Assembly (NCBI GenBank): GCA_003260075.1
Contig: QLIY01000141.1
Coordinates: 124,001 to 188,000 of the forward strand
DNA from: Phallusia mammillata
Lineage: Eukaryota; Chordata; Ascidiacea; Phlebobranchia; Ascidiidae
Length of the DNA stretch: 64,000 bases
Direction of reading: 5' to 3'
This document shows, in pieces, positions 9,322 through 19,600 of the stretch. Numbering within the stretch: position 1 is the first letter of the stretch; every line of letters begins with the position of its first letter. The notes beneath the pieces are model-generated. The model ran no database searches and was not told the DNA's origin. It saw only the letters and a list, made by a program, of their open reading frames with translations. Both the position numbers and the translations under genes were made by a program.

Positions 9322-12300
9322 AAGTCAGCTAACGGCATTACATCTTATCAGCAACGAAACCGGGTAGCACGTGTCAAAATATGACAAGGCACGCAAAAAC
9401 GCTGCCTTACAATCGCTTCATTCTACCAGAAAATCAATTCCTTCGGGCAACAATTCGGCTGCACCGGCCGCGACCCGACCACCGGGCCTTCAAAATATAC
9501 AAACGCTTTGCTTTGTGGTGCAACAGCTCACACCTTGTGCTGATAGACTTGACAGTGGCAACAAATCGTGATAATATTGAGGTTTTTCGAAACATCTCAG
9601 AGGCGGGAATCAAGGCTCGTCACTCCGTGTGCTTGACAGCTATCAAAAGTCTTGACGTCACGAAGTGTTTAGTGTTGCGTCTCCCTGTGTAGGATATCTG
9701 TTTTGCGGTAAAAAGATGGGGGATCGTTTGCTTGGGGCAGAAGCCAGACAGGTGATGTCATTGTTTGAGATAGCGCACCGTTATGCGTGTATTGGTACAG
9801 ATTATGTAACAGCGTTTCTAAATCTGTGTCTGTGAATACAGATGGCTCTGTAAAGATGTTTTTTGGGGGTCCTCATGACTTACAGAAATATTTTTTCACA
9901 CTGTTTTATTAGTTGATATTTGCATTTAGTCCGTTAATGGTCATGCTGGACAGACATGGTCCAGGGTCTAATAAACTAAACACACGATAACATAGACAGT
10001 AAACCACGACATCTGCGCAACTGTCCTATACTACAAATGCCTACAAACATCATAAGTTACCTATTTTACATGGTTCATTGTGTTATCAAAAGAGACATGT
10101 GAAAACGGATATGGATTGTTTGAATGAAACATTTATGGGGCATTTATAAAGTGATAGACATAAAAGTCAAAAATATTTTCGAGATGTTTTCTTATCTTCA
10201 CTCATTGCATTCTTCCGAAAGACTCACTGAGAAAGCTATGCCCTTTTCTGTTATTCTTCTCGCCTCATCAAATACTTAACCACATACCCTGTGCACTCGG
10301 AACACAAGTCATGCGCACCACAGCTCAAAACTCCGCGCCATCATAGCTGCTCAGTTCTAAACAGAAGATAGATTCTCCAAATACTTTACAAATTGCGCAA
10401 AAAGCTACATTTGCCTAAAATTTGCTTAAAAGTGCATGTGACCACTGGATACGGAATTATTTAAGGCTCCTGTCAGCCCTGGACAGCTGACCATACGGTT
10501 TCTATATCAAAGCGTCGCAAGTCCTCGCATTTTTCTGCAGTACCAGTTTAAACTTACGCAAGGAGGTTTGTTTGTTTGTCCTGACAAGCGTAAAACGAAC
10601 AGGGTAATTGGGCCCCCATAAAGTACAGAAAAAAGCCTCATTACCTCACTATTGTCTGAGCTTAACCAGCGTTCGGACGGTAACTTTTAAGGATACTTAT
10701 TTTCTTTAATGCTTTTTCGGCCTGATTTTGTTAGTTCGTCTTTGCCGCAGATTTGCAAGTAAAGGCATTGATGGGTTTTTAACCATTGTGGTATGTTGGA
10801 ACCTCCACAAGACAATACGATTTTATGGCTACGTGTAATTCGCACTTGGCCATGCTTTGGAATAATCCATTTTTATTTTTATTTGAAAATTTAAAAAATC
10901 TTTACTACGACATTTACAATGCAACCTATTTGATCAAATTTTCATGTACGTTTTATCAAGTTTTCAAAAAAGGCGTTAAATCAGATTTTAGACATTCTGA
11001 TTCAATGTCTAGCAAATGAGCAGTAATTGTTGAACTGGAACAAAAGGTCACTGGACATACGATTTACGTCAAGCTGGACAGATTACAACAAGCAATGCGA
11101 TTAGCTAAAACAACGGCAAACCAACTTTTGCACGCTCCCATTACAATGCATGTTTTCACAACTAAGACTGCTTGGGGACGATTTCGCGCTCTCAACATGC
11201 TCAAGGAAAAGGGTAAGGGACTCTAGGGGCGTCAAGAAACCTAACCCATCTGAGAACGACAAAGAACGCTATAGGATTGTCATGGGAAGTGGAGAAGGAC
11301 GAACGACTGTCTGCAACCTGACCTGCGATTAAGTAATCCCACATTGGCGACTTGCGTAGGTAGAAAAATGAGGGTCCTTCTCTGCTAATTTTCTGCTATG
11401 GGGTTAGGGGTGAGCTAACCCTTTGCGCAAGGGTCGATCGCATTAGGTAGTTTTTCTGGGGGTAAAAGTATCGTTTAATAGGGAAAGCGTATCGGTGTGC
11501 TAGTAATGGGGGAATGGGTTGTAAAATGAAACCGACGTAATCATTGTGAAACCAACACCTCAGATCTGGTGGAAATAAATGTTGTTGACTTTAAGAGTGA
11601 TGACATTAAATTTGGCGCCTATATAAGCGTCACCAGCTGTACATACGTTGATCTCTTCTACAGTACCGCACACTTTAGTTTAATTTCTTTTTATTGCCTA
11701 AAATTAACCCTAATCACATTGGAACTTCAACATCAGGCAAAAACGCAAATTAAACAATGCAAATGGTGTCCAGACAGTATACCATGTACTCTATACCAGA
11801 CTGAAAATTCCAATACCGAAAAACATATGCTTGTGGTGTTGACGAAACTTAAACATGCTAAGTTAATGTTTTAACCAGCTTGGTTGACATTGGCGGTGCT
11901 AATTAAAGCGAAATGCATTTCTTTTGTAAAACAGTAAAATACAGTCTTTAATTTAATGTTTTTCACTCTAAATTTTCCTACAGTTATGAATATATGACCC
12001 TGAATCGTCACAGTCCTTTGCTTTACTTGCAAGGGGACTTCATTTATAAAAAATATTTACTACAATTTGGTTGAATTTGGAGTTTGGGAGTTTTTTGTAC
12101 GCTTTCGGGTGAACCCTGATTCTGCCAATATGAAAATATCTCTGATACGACACAACAAGTTTGCGACACCGCAATTATGTTTCAACCCATACGAAAGCCG
12201 TACAGTCAAACAATAGAGGAAACTGAGAAACGTATAATACACACTGGTGTAAAACCGAGAAAAGTGATGGAACATCGGTGTGATACCTGAAGAGGCATCT

Positions 12301-13409
12301 ATGTTTACGCCAGGAAAGTCTTGGATTTCCGGTTCTAGAAGCTGAGATCCTCGCCTTACTTACGAGTCGTCCGTTTTGCCGGTCGCAACCACTCGAAGCA
12401 ATTCCGCTCTGAATACGAAGCCACTTGCTGTGAAGGACTCGTATTTTGGGAGTTGTCGAACAGCTTGTGGAGTGTTTGATGTCGAATCGAATGGAAATCG
12501 CAAAGTACTTAAGACTGGTGCTCAGAAAATGCAGACTTTGAAACTAAGATTTTGCGTTGTGCGCAAACTAACTTTGTCCAAGTTATTTTCGTTACAGCGT
12601 GATGCACAAGTGGGATAAATATGTTTACTCGGTGGTGTAACACAGACCCTTGTTTGTTGGTTTTTATTCTTGTGGCTAAATTCTCCCACTCCACATGGAT
12701 TAGGTGCTTTTAGGCTTTAGTAATTCGCCAGCCTTTGAATTTCGTTTAAGTGGTGAAATATTGTGTTTGTAACTTATTTATATCACATGAATGCTTTTAT
12801 AGGCGAATCCGGTGCTGAACTGGCATTAGTCACCTGGTAATTGCTTTACCGTTGCCTGCCCAGTATCTAATCAAAGTATTGCTAAAAATGGATTTATCAT
12901 TTATGTGAAGGTCGCGCAATCACCCTGGCCACTTAATCGTCGCAATCACTCACCGCAAATCTGACTCTAGCAAAGTTCTAGCCCTGCGGCGTTAGCTGCG
13001 ACACAAAAACAAAAGTAGGGACGACTGTTGACCTCCACGGGCGAAGGCAACTCGGGACCAACTCCTGTTAAGCTTCTAATTGCGCTCTTCACGTGCACTT
13101 GAACCGAGCGATACACTCTAACTGCGGATAAGAACCTTTCGTGACAAACAGGGCCATGCAGTGGTCCAATGAAATGCTCCGGCAGGACTGGTCACGAACT
13201 GTAGATCTACTACCATTTGAGACCCATGTTTTTGCTGAGTTAATGCTCTCTAGGAAGGAACCTAAGTGCGATTTTCTCACTAAATTTGTCCCGTGGTTTT
13301 ATGCACGTCATCTGACAGTAATTGCCACCTTTGTGGACTCTTACGTTTTTCCCTGCTCTTGTTATAGCTCCACACATGACCAATACTGGAAATTTTACGT
13401 ATTTTTGGA

Positions 13410-13415
13410 TTTATT
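13410..13415 (-). terminator. Candidate poly(A) signal for the RASSF gene
   Basis: The minus strand reads AATAAA here, about 580 nt after the RASSF stop codon. It is the first canonical hexamer I see downstream, so the 3' UTR would be about 0.6 kb. Confidence 0.4.
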
Positions 13416-13476
13416 TCTTCACACAAAAAGTAAAATGTCACACTGCATATTGCGCAATACCACCGCAGGGGCAGCG

Positions 13477-13520
13477 ATTGGTCAAAGCAACATCACGTGA
13501 GTGGCGGATGAACCAATCAG
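13477..13520. promoter_or_regulatory. Inverted CCAAT boxes flanking a palindromic E-box
   Basis: ATTGGTC (13477-13483), the palindrome TCACGTGA (13493-13500) and AACCAATCAG (13511-13520) are arranged almost symmetrically within 44 bp. NF-Y plus bHLH-ZIP sites in this layout are common in promoters. The site lies in the predicted 3' UTR of the RASSF gene, so it could be the promoter of an unseen transcript or simply chance. Confidence 0.3.
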
Positions 13521-13991
13521 AATGGAACTGAATAAGAAACAACAAAAAAACTATCTTTGGCGCAAACTGAACGAACACGCAAGCAGAGAACAATGGTGGA
13601 GCAATGCGTCCGCGAAATCACGCGATACCAAAGTAACACTCGTGGGAAAGAATAAGACAAATGCGCAAGGAAAGGGAAAACATGCGAGCATGATTGACTG
13701 CAGCTGGAAAACATGGACATAAACAATACTTTCTGGAGGTAACGGTAGGGCTGGCGCTGTACACTTGCGGAAAAAAGGCGCGGAATCTATCCGCAATATT
13801 TTGCAAGTCATCTATTTTTTTCGACTTGCGGTCGACTAAAATTAGACATCGTGTGGATTTGACAAATTAAATCCCAGTTTGATACGCCACACCTTAACCA
13901 TTCGTTGCTGCGTAAGGTCGTGCAGCACGCGCGTGCGGCCTGACAACCCCGCAAAGGTGGTACGGACAACAAATTGCGTGTACAAAAATAA

Positions 13992-15566
13992 CTAAACGAG
14001 CGTTTCGGAATACATGACAAGATCCGAATCGGCGCTGTGCAACGAGCTAAGGCCAGTGTCTGAATCGTTGTCATAAGTGTCGCTGTGGATACGGCGCTTC
14101 ACGTCTCCGCTGTTCAGGATGCGCCGTGGGTCACGCGGGTGCAGCTTCTGGTGCTGGTAGCCATGGGGTGAACAGGGGGCAGAAGCGACGCCCCCTACAT
14201 TCGAAATGATGTCAATTGGAGACGGCGCGTGGCGCATAGGGTGCTTGGCCTTGTTGACGATTTGAGAGTTTGGCTTCGTGGAGGCGGCACGCACCTTATT
14301 CTGGCCACCTCTGTTTTGCGACGAGTCCCGTTGGCGTAAATCGCAATGCGAGTTGTTGACGATTGGATGACTTACAAGGCCGTTGAGACGGTTGGGCAAA
14401 ACACCGACACCTGCTTTGCCAAAGCTGCTTGCTCGCCGGCCGAAAGCTTGCTTGTCGTCGTTAGTCGGTGCTGGGTTGCGTCTACGACCGCCACTGTTTC
14501 GCCTGATTAGCTTTTGCTGCTGCTGCAGTCTATCCATCTCATCTTTGCTGGGCCGAGGCAGACGCTTTTGCTCGTTGGAGTGGGTTGCGTTGGGTTTAGG
14601 CGGAACAACAGGTTTCATTGGGCCATTGGAGCTGCTACGATGTTGTGTGTAGCGCAGAGGTGACCTTGAGTTGCCTCTACCGTCCTCGTTGTGTTTTGGA
14701 GGAAACGGAAACTTCGACATCCAGCCGCTGCGCTTGCCGTGAATGAAAAACGGTGAAGACGATCCGGAGTCTTGGCTCTCTGCTCCCGGACATGGGGAAC
14801 CGCCATCGCAGCTGCTATTTCTGCTTCCCATATCAATGCTGCCGCCATCGCTATTGGAACTCGCAAGGCTACTGGTAGCAGAAGCATTGCCGGAATCATC
14901 GGTATGGTTGGCGCTGTTGTTACGATTGACGGCCAGGTAGTTCAATTGAGCGGCGATTTGCTGCTTGTCCTTTTGGTGGCGCCCTGAATGCCGCAGGACC
15001 ATACCTCGAGGTATCGCGTTTTCCGTCGATATTATGGTTGACGTAGCGGCATCGCCTTTGTTATCGTTCGATAAATCTTCGTAGTCGCTGTCGTTGCATA
15101 CGTTAATCGGTGGCATCGGCAGCAAGGGAGCGATGGCTCGCGGCGGCGACGTCACTGCTGTTGGCGAAGGGAGAGGTAACTCGGATAGATTTAAAGGCAT
15201 TCCCGAGTGGCTAATCCAATGTGGAGAAACAGGTGGTGTTTGCCCGTCAAAGGCATGTCCTCTTTGCTGTTGTTCAAGCTCAATTTTGCAGTGCTCGCAC
15301 CATAGCCAAGGTGATAAAGCGTGGTGGAGCGCTGATGTGGTTGGTGAAGAGAGGGGCTCGTCAGTACCATCTGCTGCGGCGTCTTCTGACTGGCTCGCCG
15401 ATGTTTCGTCCTTGTTATCGGCGCACGCGGCTAGGTAACGTTGCAAGGAGACTTCGGCGTCGTATGCTGTGAGGAGGTCGCCGTATTCTTCCCATAGCTC
15501 GGGCGAAATTCCGTCTGGGGACTCTGCGAGATTGCGGACCATCGCCAAGAGTGTCTCTCCCTTTGC
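13992..15566 (-). CDS. RASSF9/10: RASSF9/10-type protein, exon 4 (C-terminal half)
   Basis: This is the last coding exon of an N-terminal RASSF gene. It follows a clear acceptor (TTTTCACTTTTCAG) in phase 0 and runs 524 codons to a TAG at 13992-13994. It opens with AKGETLLAMVRNLAESPDG, which continues the coiled coil of exon 3, as in RASSF9 where a similar LLQ..AKE..LLA run occurs. ELWEEYGDLLTAYDAEVSLQ follows. The long middle is Ser/Asn/Gly-rich and then basic and proline-rich, with no domain I know. The C terminus, NDSDTGLSSLHSADSD, is the best signature: RASSF9 and RASSF10 both end in an acidic DSDTG(I/L)SS.HS.DS motif. Human RASSF9 and RASSF10 are about 435-510 residues in total, so this exon alone is longer than the human proteins. 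Plus-strand ORFs over this exon are shadows. Confidence 0.9.
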   Translation of the reverse strand, partial: AKGETLLAMVRNLAESPDGISPELWEEYGDLLTAYDAEVSLQRYLAACADNKDETSASQSEDAAADGTDEPLSSPTTSALHHALSPWLWCEHCKIELEQQQRGHAFDGQTPPVSPHWISHSGMPLNLSELPLPSPTAVTSPPRAIAPLLPMPPINVCNDSDYEDLSNDNKGDAATSTIISTENAIPRGMVLRHSGRHQKDKQQIAAQLNYLAVNRNNSANHTDDSGNASATSSLASSNSDGGSIDMGSRNSSCDGGSPCPGAESQDSGSSSPFFIHGKRSGWMSKFPFPPKHNEDGRGNSRSPLRYTQHRSSSNGPMKPVVPPKPNATHSNEQKRLPRPSKDEMDRLQQQQKLIRRNSGGRRRNPAPTNDDKQAFGRRASSFGKAGVGVLPNRLNGLVSHPIVNNSHCDLRQRDSSQNRGGQNKVRAASTKPNSQIVNKAKHPMRHAPSPIDIISNVGGVASAPCSPHGYQHQKLHPRDPRRILNSGDVKRRIHSDTYDNDSDTGLSSLHSADSDLVMYSETLV

Positions 15567-15677
15567 CTGAAAAGTGAAAATGAGAAGGTTAGCTACAGTT
15601 TCTATTTAGCTTTTACTGTACTATGAATTAGTTATGTTACTTTTATTCGATTTAAGGTATGGTTTGCTGCAAATTAC
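15567..15677 (-). other. RASSF intron 3
   Basis: A 111-bp phase-0 intron with donor CAG|GTAATT and acceptor CTTTTCAG. Nothing else is seen in it. Confidence 0.85.
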
Positions 15678-16235
15678 CTGTAACAAGCGCTGCGAGGAAT
15701 CCATCTTCTGTTCCACCTCCTGGAGTTCAGAGGAGAGACGCAGGCTCAGATATAAGTTAGCCTCCATTTCAGTGTTAGACCGTTCCACCTCTAGTGTAGC
15801 TTCAGCGGCGGCAATCTTCTCACGGTCATTGGTATTGTCAGTGGTGGATTTTTGTTGCTTTCCGCTCGAAACCATTAACGACTCGTGCCTGGTATTAGAC
15901 TCATCGTCACTTGAATCACCATCGTCTTTGCTGGGTACAAGACCAAGTGCCGATGCTGCTGCAGTAATTGGGTTTACAGCCTGGCTTTTTGCACTTGGAT
16001 CATTGGAAGCCTTCCACACTTCGTCCTGCATGTCTTGAAGGACGATCTCGAACTGGCGTTTGTGCTCTTCAATCTTAAGTTGCATCTCGACCACTTTTTG
16101 ACAGGAGTCGACGTACTCGCTTAGAGCAACAGCGTCCTGGCATTCGGCGAGCCACTGTGGTGGACGCAGTGAGTTGGAACCGAAGCGAGACTTTGAGGCT
16201 GCTGATGGTGCTTCCATTCCGGAGAGGTATGTGTC
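15678..16235 (-). CDS. RASSF9/10: RASSF9/10-type protein, exon 3 (coiled-coil core)
   Basis: This exon encodes 186 residues in phase 0 at both ends. It begins DTYLSGMEAP directly after the exon 2 end NYVQ. The joined NYVQDTYL corresponds to NYVQDAYL in vertebrate RASSF9, a strong confirmation of both junctions. It contains heptad-like stretches, KVVEMQLKIEEHKRQFEIVL and LRLSSELQEVEQKMDSSQRL, separated by a Ser/Asp-rich linker (DDGDSSDDESN). Coiled coils in this family mediate oligomerisation and partner binding. An ATG at 16215-16217 is internal and not the gene start. Confidence 0.9.
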
Positions 16236-16416
16236 CTACAGAAGATAAAAATACGTTTAGTTCTCATTATCCAAAGACCGAAGCTTGTGCAATACACTCA
16301 TTAAACATTTGCCCATCGCATTTTTATGTTATAAGTGTTGACAAGCGTAGATGTGATTTGGAATGCTTTGTCGATTGAAAATAGAAATCTCTGTTAATAT
16401 GGAATCGTGTAGCTAC
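16236..16416 (-). other. RASSF intron 2
   Basis: A 181-bp phase-0 intron with donor CAG|GTAGCT and acceptor TTCTGTAG. Nothing else is seen in it. Confidence 0.85.
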
Positions 16417-16586
16417 CTGGACATAATTCTTTCCGTGGGTCTGTGTCCTCCATCGGTGAACCTCGGATTCGATCTTTTGGATGTCCACATGGGTGGATGC
16501 AACCTTTTCCTGCTTCTCCTTCAGGAGTTTGTCTTGGGATAAGATGATCTGTTTCCATTTCTCGATGCTCTTACTCTCTTCCAGGC
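16417..16586 (-). CDS. RASSF9/10: RASSF9/10-type protein, exon 2 (first coiled coil)
   Basis: This 170-nt exon is too short to stand out as an ORF. It follows GTTTTGTATTCCAG and ends CAG|GTAGCT. In the frame set by the neighbouring exons it reads GLEESKSIEKWKQIILSQDK and ends HRWRTQTHGKNYVQ. The IILSQD run and the GKNYVQ end correspond to IISQD and GENYVQ in vertebrate RASSF9, at the start of its coiled coil. The exon enters in phase 1, matching the end of exon 1, and leaves in phase 0. Confidence 0.9.
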
Positions 16587-16638
16587 CTGGAATACAAAAC
16601 GTTTGTTAAAAAGACGAAAACTTTCATGAAATTTAAAC

Positions 16639-16654
16639 CTTATTCAAATAGAAT
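16639..16654 (-). other. Exact match to the Ciona spliced-leader sequence followed by GT
   Basis: The minus strand reads ATTCTATTTGAATAAG followed at once by GTTTAA, so the leader ends in a possible donor, as in an SL RNA gene. It lies only 52 bp before RASSF exon 2 on the same strand. I see no clear Sm site after it, so a degenerate SL RNA pseudogene is more likely than an active gene. Chance is possible but improbable for two exact copies in one window. Confidence 0.5.
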
Positions 16655-19600
16655 GGCAACTTTATGTAGAGTTTTTAAGGTCTCGTACACTGAAGGTGGA
16701 ATGCTACAGTGCAAGTTTTAGCTGCAAGGGGAGTATGTCACTTCACTCGCGTGACAGTCGTAACAATAGCGCAACGCTCGAGTGCCAACGACCGATGTGG
16801 TTCAAAAGAAAGATGCGAATGCCACACATAGTGACAAGCGTGAGGGCTAAAAAGGGAAACAACTGCAGCACACCGCACGAAACCGAACTATTTGATCGCG
16901 TTTGCAAATAACGGTGCAGAGCCAAATGTTTGTTTGCTAGTTCCCGGTTCCTCAAAGCGCACAATGACTCTATTCTTAAGTATCGTGTCGCAAAAATGTC
17001 ATCGCGTGCTGCTCGTGTACCAAAACTGTCGTGGAGTTTTGATGCCATCGATAGATTAACCCGTAGAACCGTGCACCTATTGATATTTATACGGGTACCG
17101 AGCTGGGCCCGCGATATTTCCACTGACACTTGATCAATGTCGGATATCGGCGGGTGGCTGAGATTATAGGCCAGATATCTTTCGTCCTAGCACGACAATG
17201 CTGATGTGCAGGGTGCGATTATGCACAGGTAAGTAGTATCTGATTGAAGATTTCTTATAGGCTCTTTCGTTTACCTCAAGTCAAAAGGGTGTGCCCACAA
17301 AAATCGCCTTGGGTAATTGACTCTGGGTTATCAGTTCACTCTGTAATGTTAAACCGTTGATGCTATTGCTCCCAAAGTTGAATCGATTGTCCTTTCAGAT
17401 CTTGGAATTCGTTTATGTCGTGTGGGCAAGGAAAGACGCTCTGTTTTGTATGATTTCTCGGAAGCACCGCAATTTGATAACATCATGTACACGATTCGGA
17501 AGAGACGGCTTGGCAAACTGTTATCAATGCAATCTGAGCTCAAAGCACCGTCTCTCCTCTAATGAGTGTTTGATAGCAACGACCCCTTTGCTGCAAAGCA
17601 TTAAATCACATCCCAGACCAACGCGTGTTTCGTGTAGTTATGCGATATTTGAGAAAATTAAGGCCTTGGCAACGCCGCAAAGTCGCCAAAACCCAGTGCC
17701 ATAACATGTTATTTAAGCCAATTTTTGATCGCAGCCGTGTTCGAACCATGTCATTTAGGTTTTGTGGTTCAAAGGCGTTAGGCATTGTGGAATATGTTGC
17801 ACGATTCATCCTGTCACGCGATCTAAGAATGTGGCCTATTCCTAACAACACCAGCAGTGCCGAGGATTTCGCGCCGAGAACCATTAGCGCTCTCCTTGTC
17901 CCGTTATGGTAAAATGGGGTAGTTTATGTTGGAGTTGAGGCAGAATTGAGGCAGAAAACTTAAACAGGAAGAACTTGTGGTAAAGTTTTCCAGAGATTAT
18001 TTGCGCCGGCGGAATGCTTGTAAGTGCAGTGCGACCTTTACACACGCCCGCGCGCGATCCTACAAAGCAAATTACGTCGTCGTTCGGAAAAGGAAGCGGC
18101 CGATACGCTCCTTAACTTCAGTAGGTAAACTTTTTCCCATAAACGCAAGGGTGTGTCTCTTCCCCAAAAAACATAAATACAGTTTCTACATCACCGCAAA
18201 CCACTTTGATATTGGTTTTAGATTAAATGCACAGGGGTCTATTGCAACTGCATGGACAAAGAGGGTCATTGTCCATCGTATGTTGCATCGTAATGCGGAC
18301 GTTATTAACAGCCTTACAGACTAAATTTGCTGGCAGAAAGTGGGTCAAATTGGCTTGCACGCGCTTGGCCGATTCAGGCATGAAATTGTCGCTCAAAATA
18401 GATTTGCAGAGGGATAAAGATTGTATGACCGCTCAATTCAAGCCGGAGCTCCATCTGTCAATCATTTAGCAGCATGTATCGAATACAGCGATTAAGATTT
18501 TTGCTCAGCTTTGCGCCGGCTTAGGGGTGATGGTCCCTAGTAATCGGGGGCTGTAGCGTGCAGCGCGGCTTACCCTCAAACAAATTATCCAATTTCGAAT
18601 CACATGCCCTTCCACGCAACGCAACCGCACCCAATAATGTCAACAAACACCGCCAACCAACGAGTTTAGTAGCGCTACTTTTTTACCCCTTGGTGGTCAC
18701 GGTGCCACCCCAAATTACCCACACAAAATCGTAGAGGTCTCGACACGGGACTTTGAATCGAACCCCAATCTATACAAACGCATGACATTCATGACCTCCT
18801 TTGCAACGGTTTCTGACCCACAAAAGGGAGATCAAATTGTCTGTCGATAGATAATTGCGTGCGTTACGTATCATACTCTGTATTTAATATCATGTCGTTA
18901 TTTTTAGGCGCCGCACCCCTTGCGCGTCTATGGAATTTTTATAGCAATTTAACTTGTGTTTACATATCACAGCATAAATTCTTGGCATTAATTGTGCGGT
19001 AAATTATTAACTATTAGTGCGCGTGGTACCGACACAAACGTTAATACGTAAGAATCGTTAAATCTGTAACATGTGTGAATTTTCGTGGCTTAAGGCGAGA
19101 ACAAGTAGTTTCAAGCGATTCTGAAGTTTAATATGTATCCAAATTTTATGATGTAGCCTCCTATGAGGGTGATTGTCTTCCATGCACGCAGAAAAGTAGC
19201 GATAACAGTTGTACTTTGCGCCTTGTGTGAAATGCCAGTCGCCTTATCTCTGACTCAGAGCAATTCGTGGCCCTTATCGCCCGCAAACTATCGAACACGA
19301 CCGGTGGAGGCTAATATTAAACCAGGGCGGATAGGAAACACCGGCTCGGGTTCGGTAAAAGAGAACCCCTTGTATTTATAACGGGAAGTCTACGACACGG
19401 CATAACACTTACTCTAGCTTTCGGTTCGCTTGCCCAGTCCAGGTTTTCAATGTAACTGCGGTCAAAATACACGAAAGCGTAGATAACCCAGGAATTTTTG
19501 GAATCCTGTTCGCGCTAAATTGAGTGTGTGGGAAGTACAAGGTTTTTGCCCAGGCGGTTTCAGAATCGACCACATTCCTTCCTATGCTCGACTGATAGCT

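Larger units (their letters stand above)
7827..13409. other. Intergenic region between the MyBP-C and RASSF genes
   Basis: The two genes point towards each other across this stretch. It holds a tRNA-like segment (about 8977-9046), a weak 61-codon ORF (9139-9321) and an open frame broken by one TGA (10783-11226). I see no recognisable domain, and pyrimidine-rich and AT-rich DNA is interspersed. A second poly(A)-like signal lies near 8290. Confidence 0.5.

Noticed and set aside
14383..15472. Plus-strand and alternative-frame ORFs over RASSF exon 4
   Set aside because: Shadows. The minus-strand frame has conserved motifs and matching splice phases.
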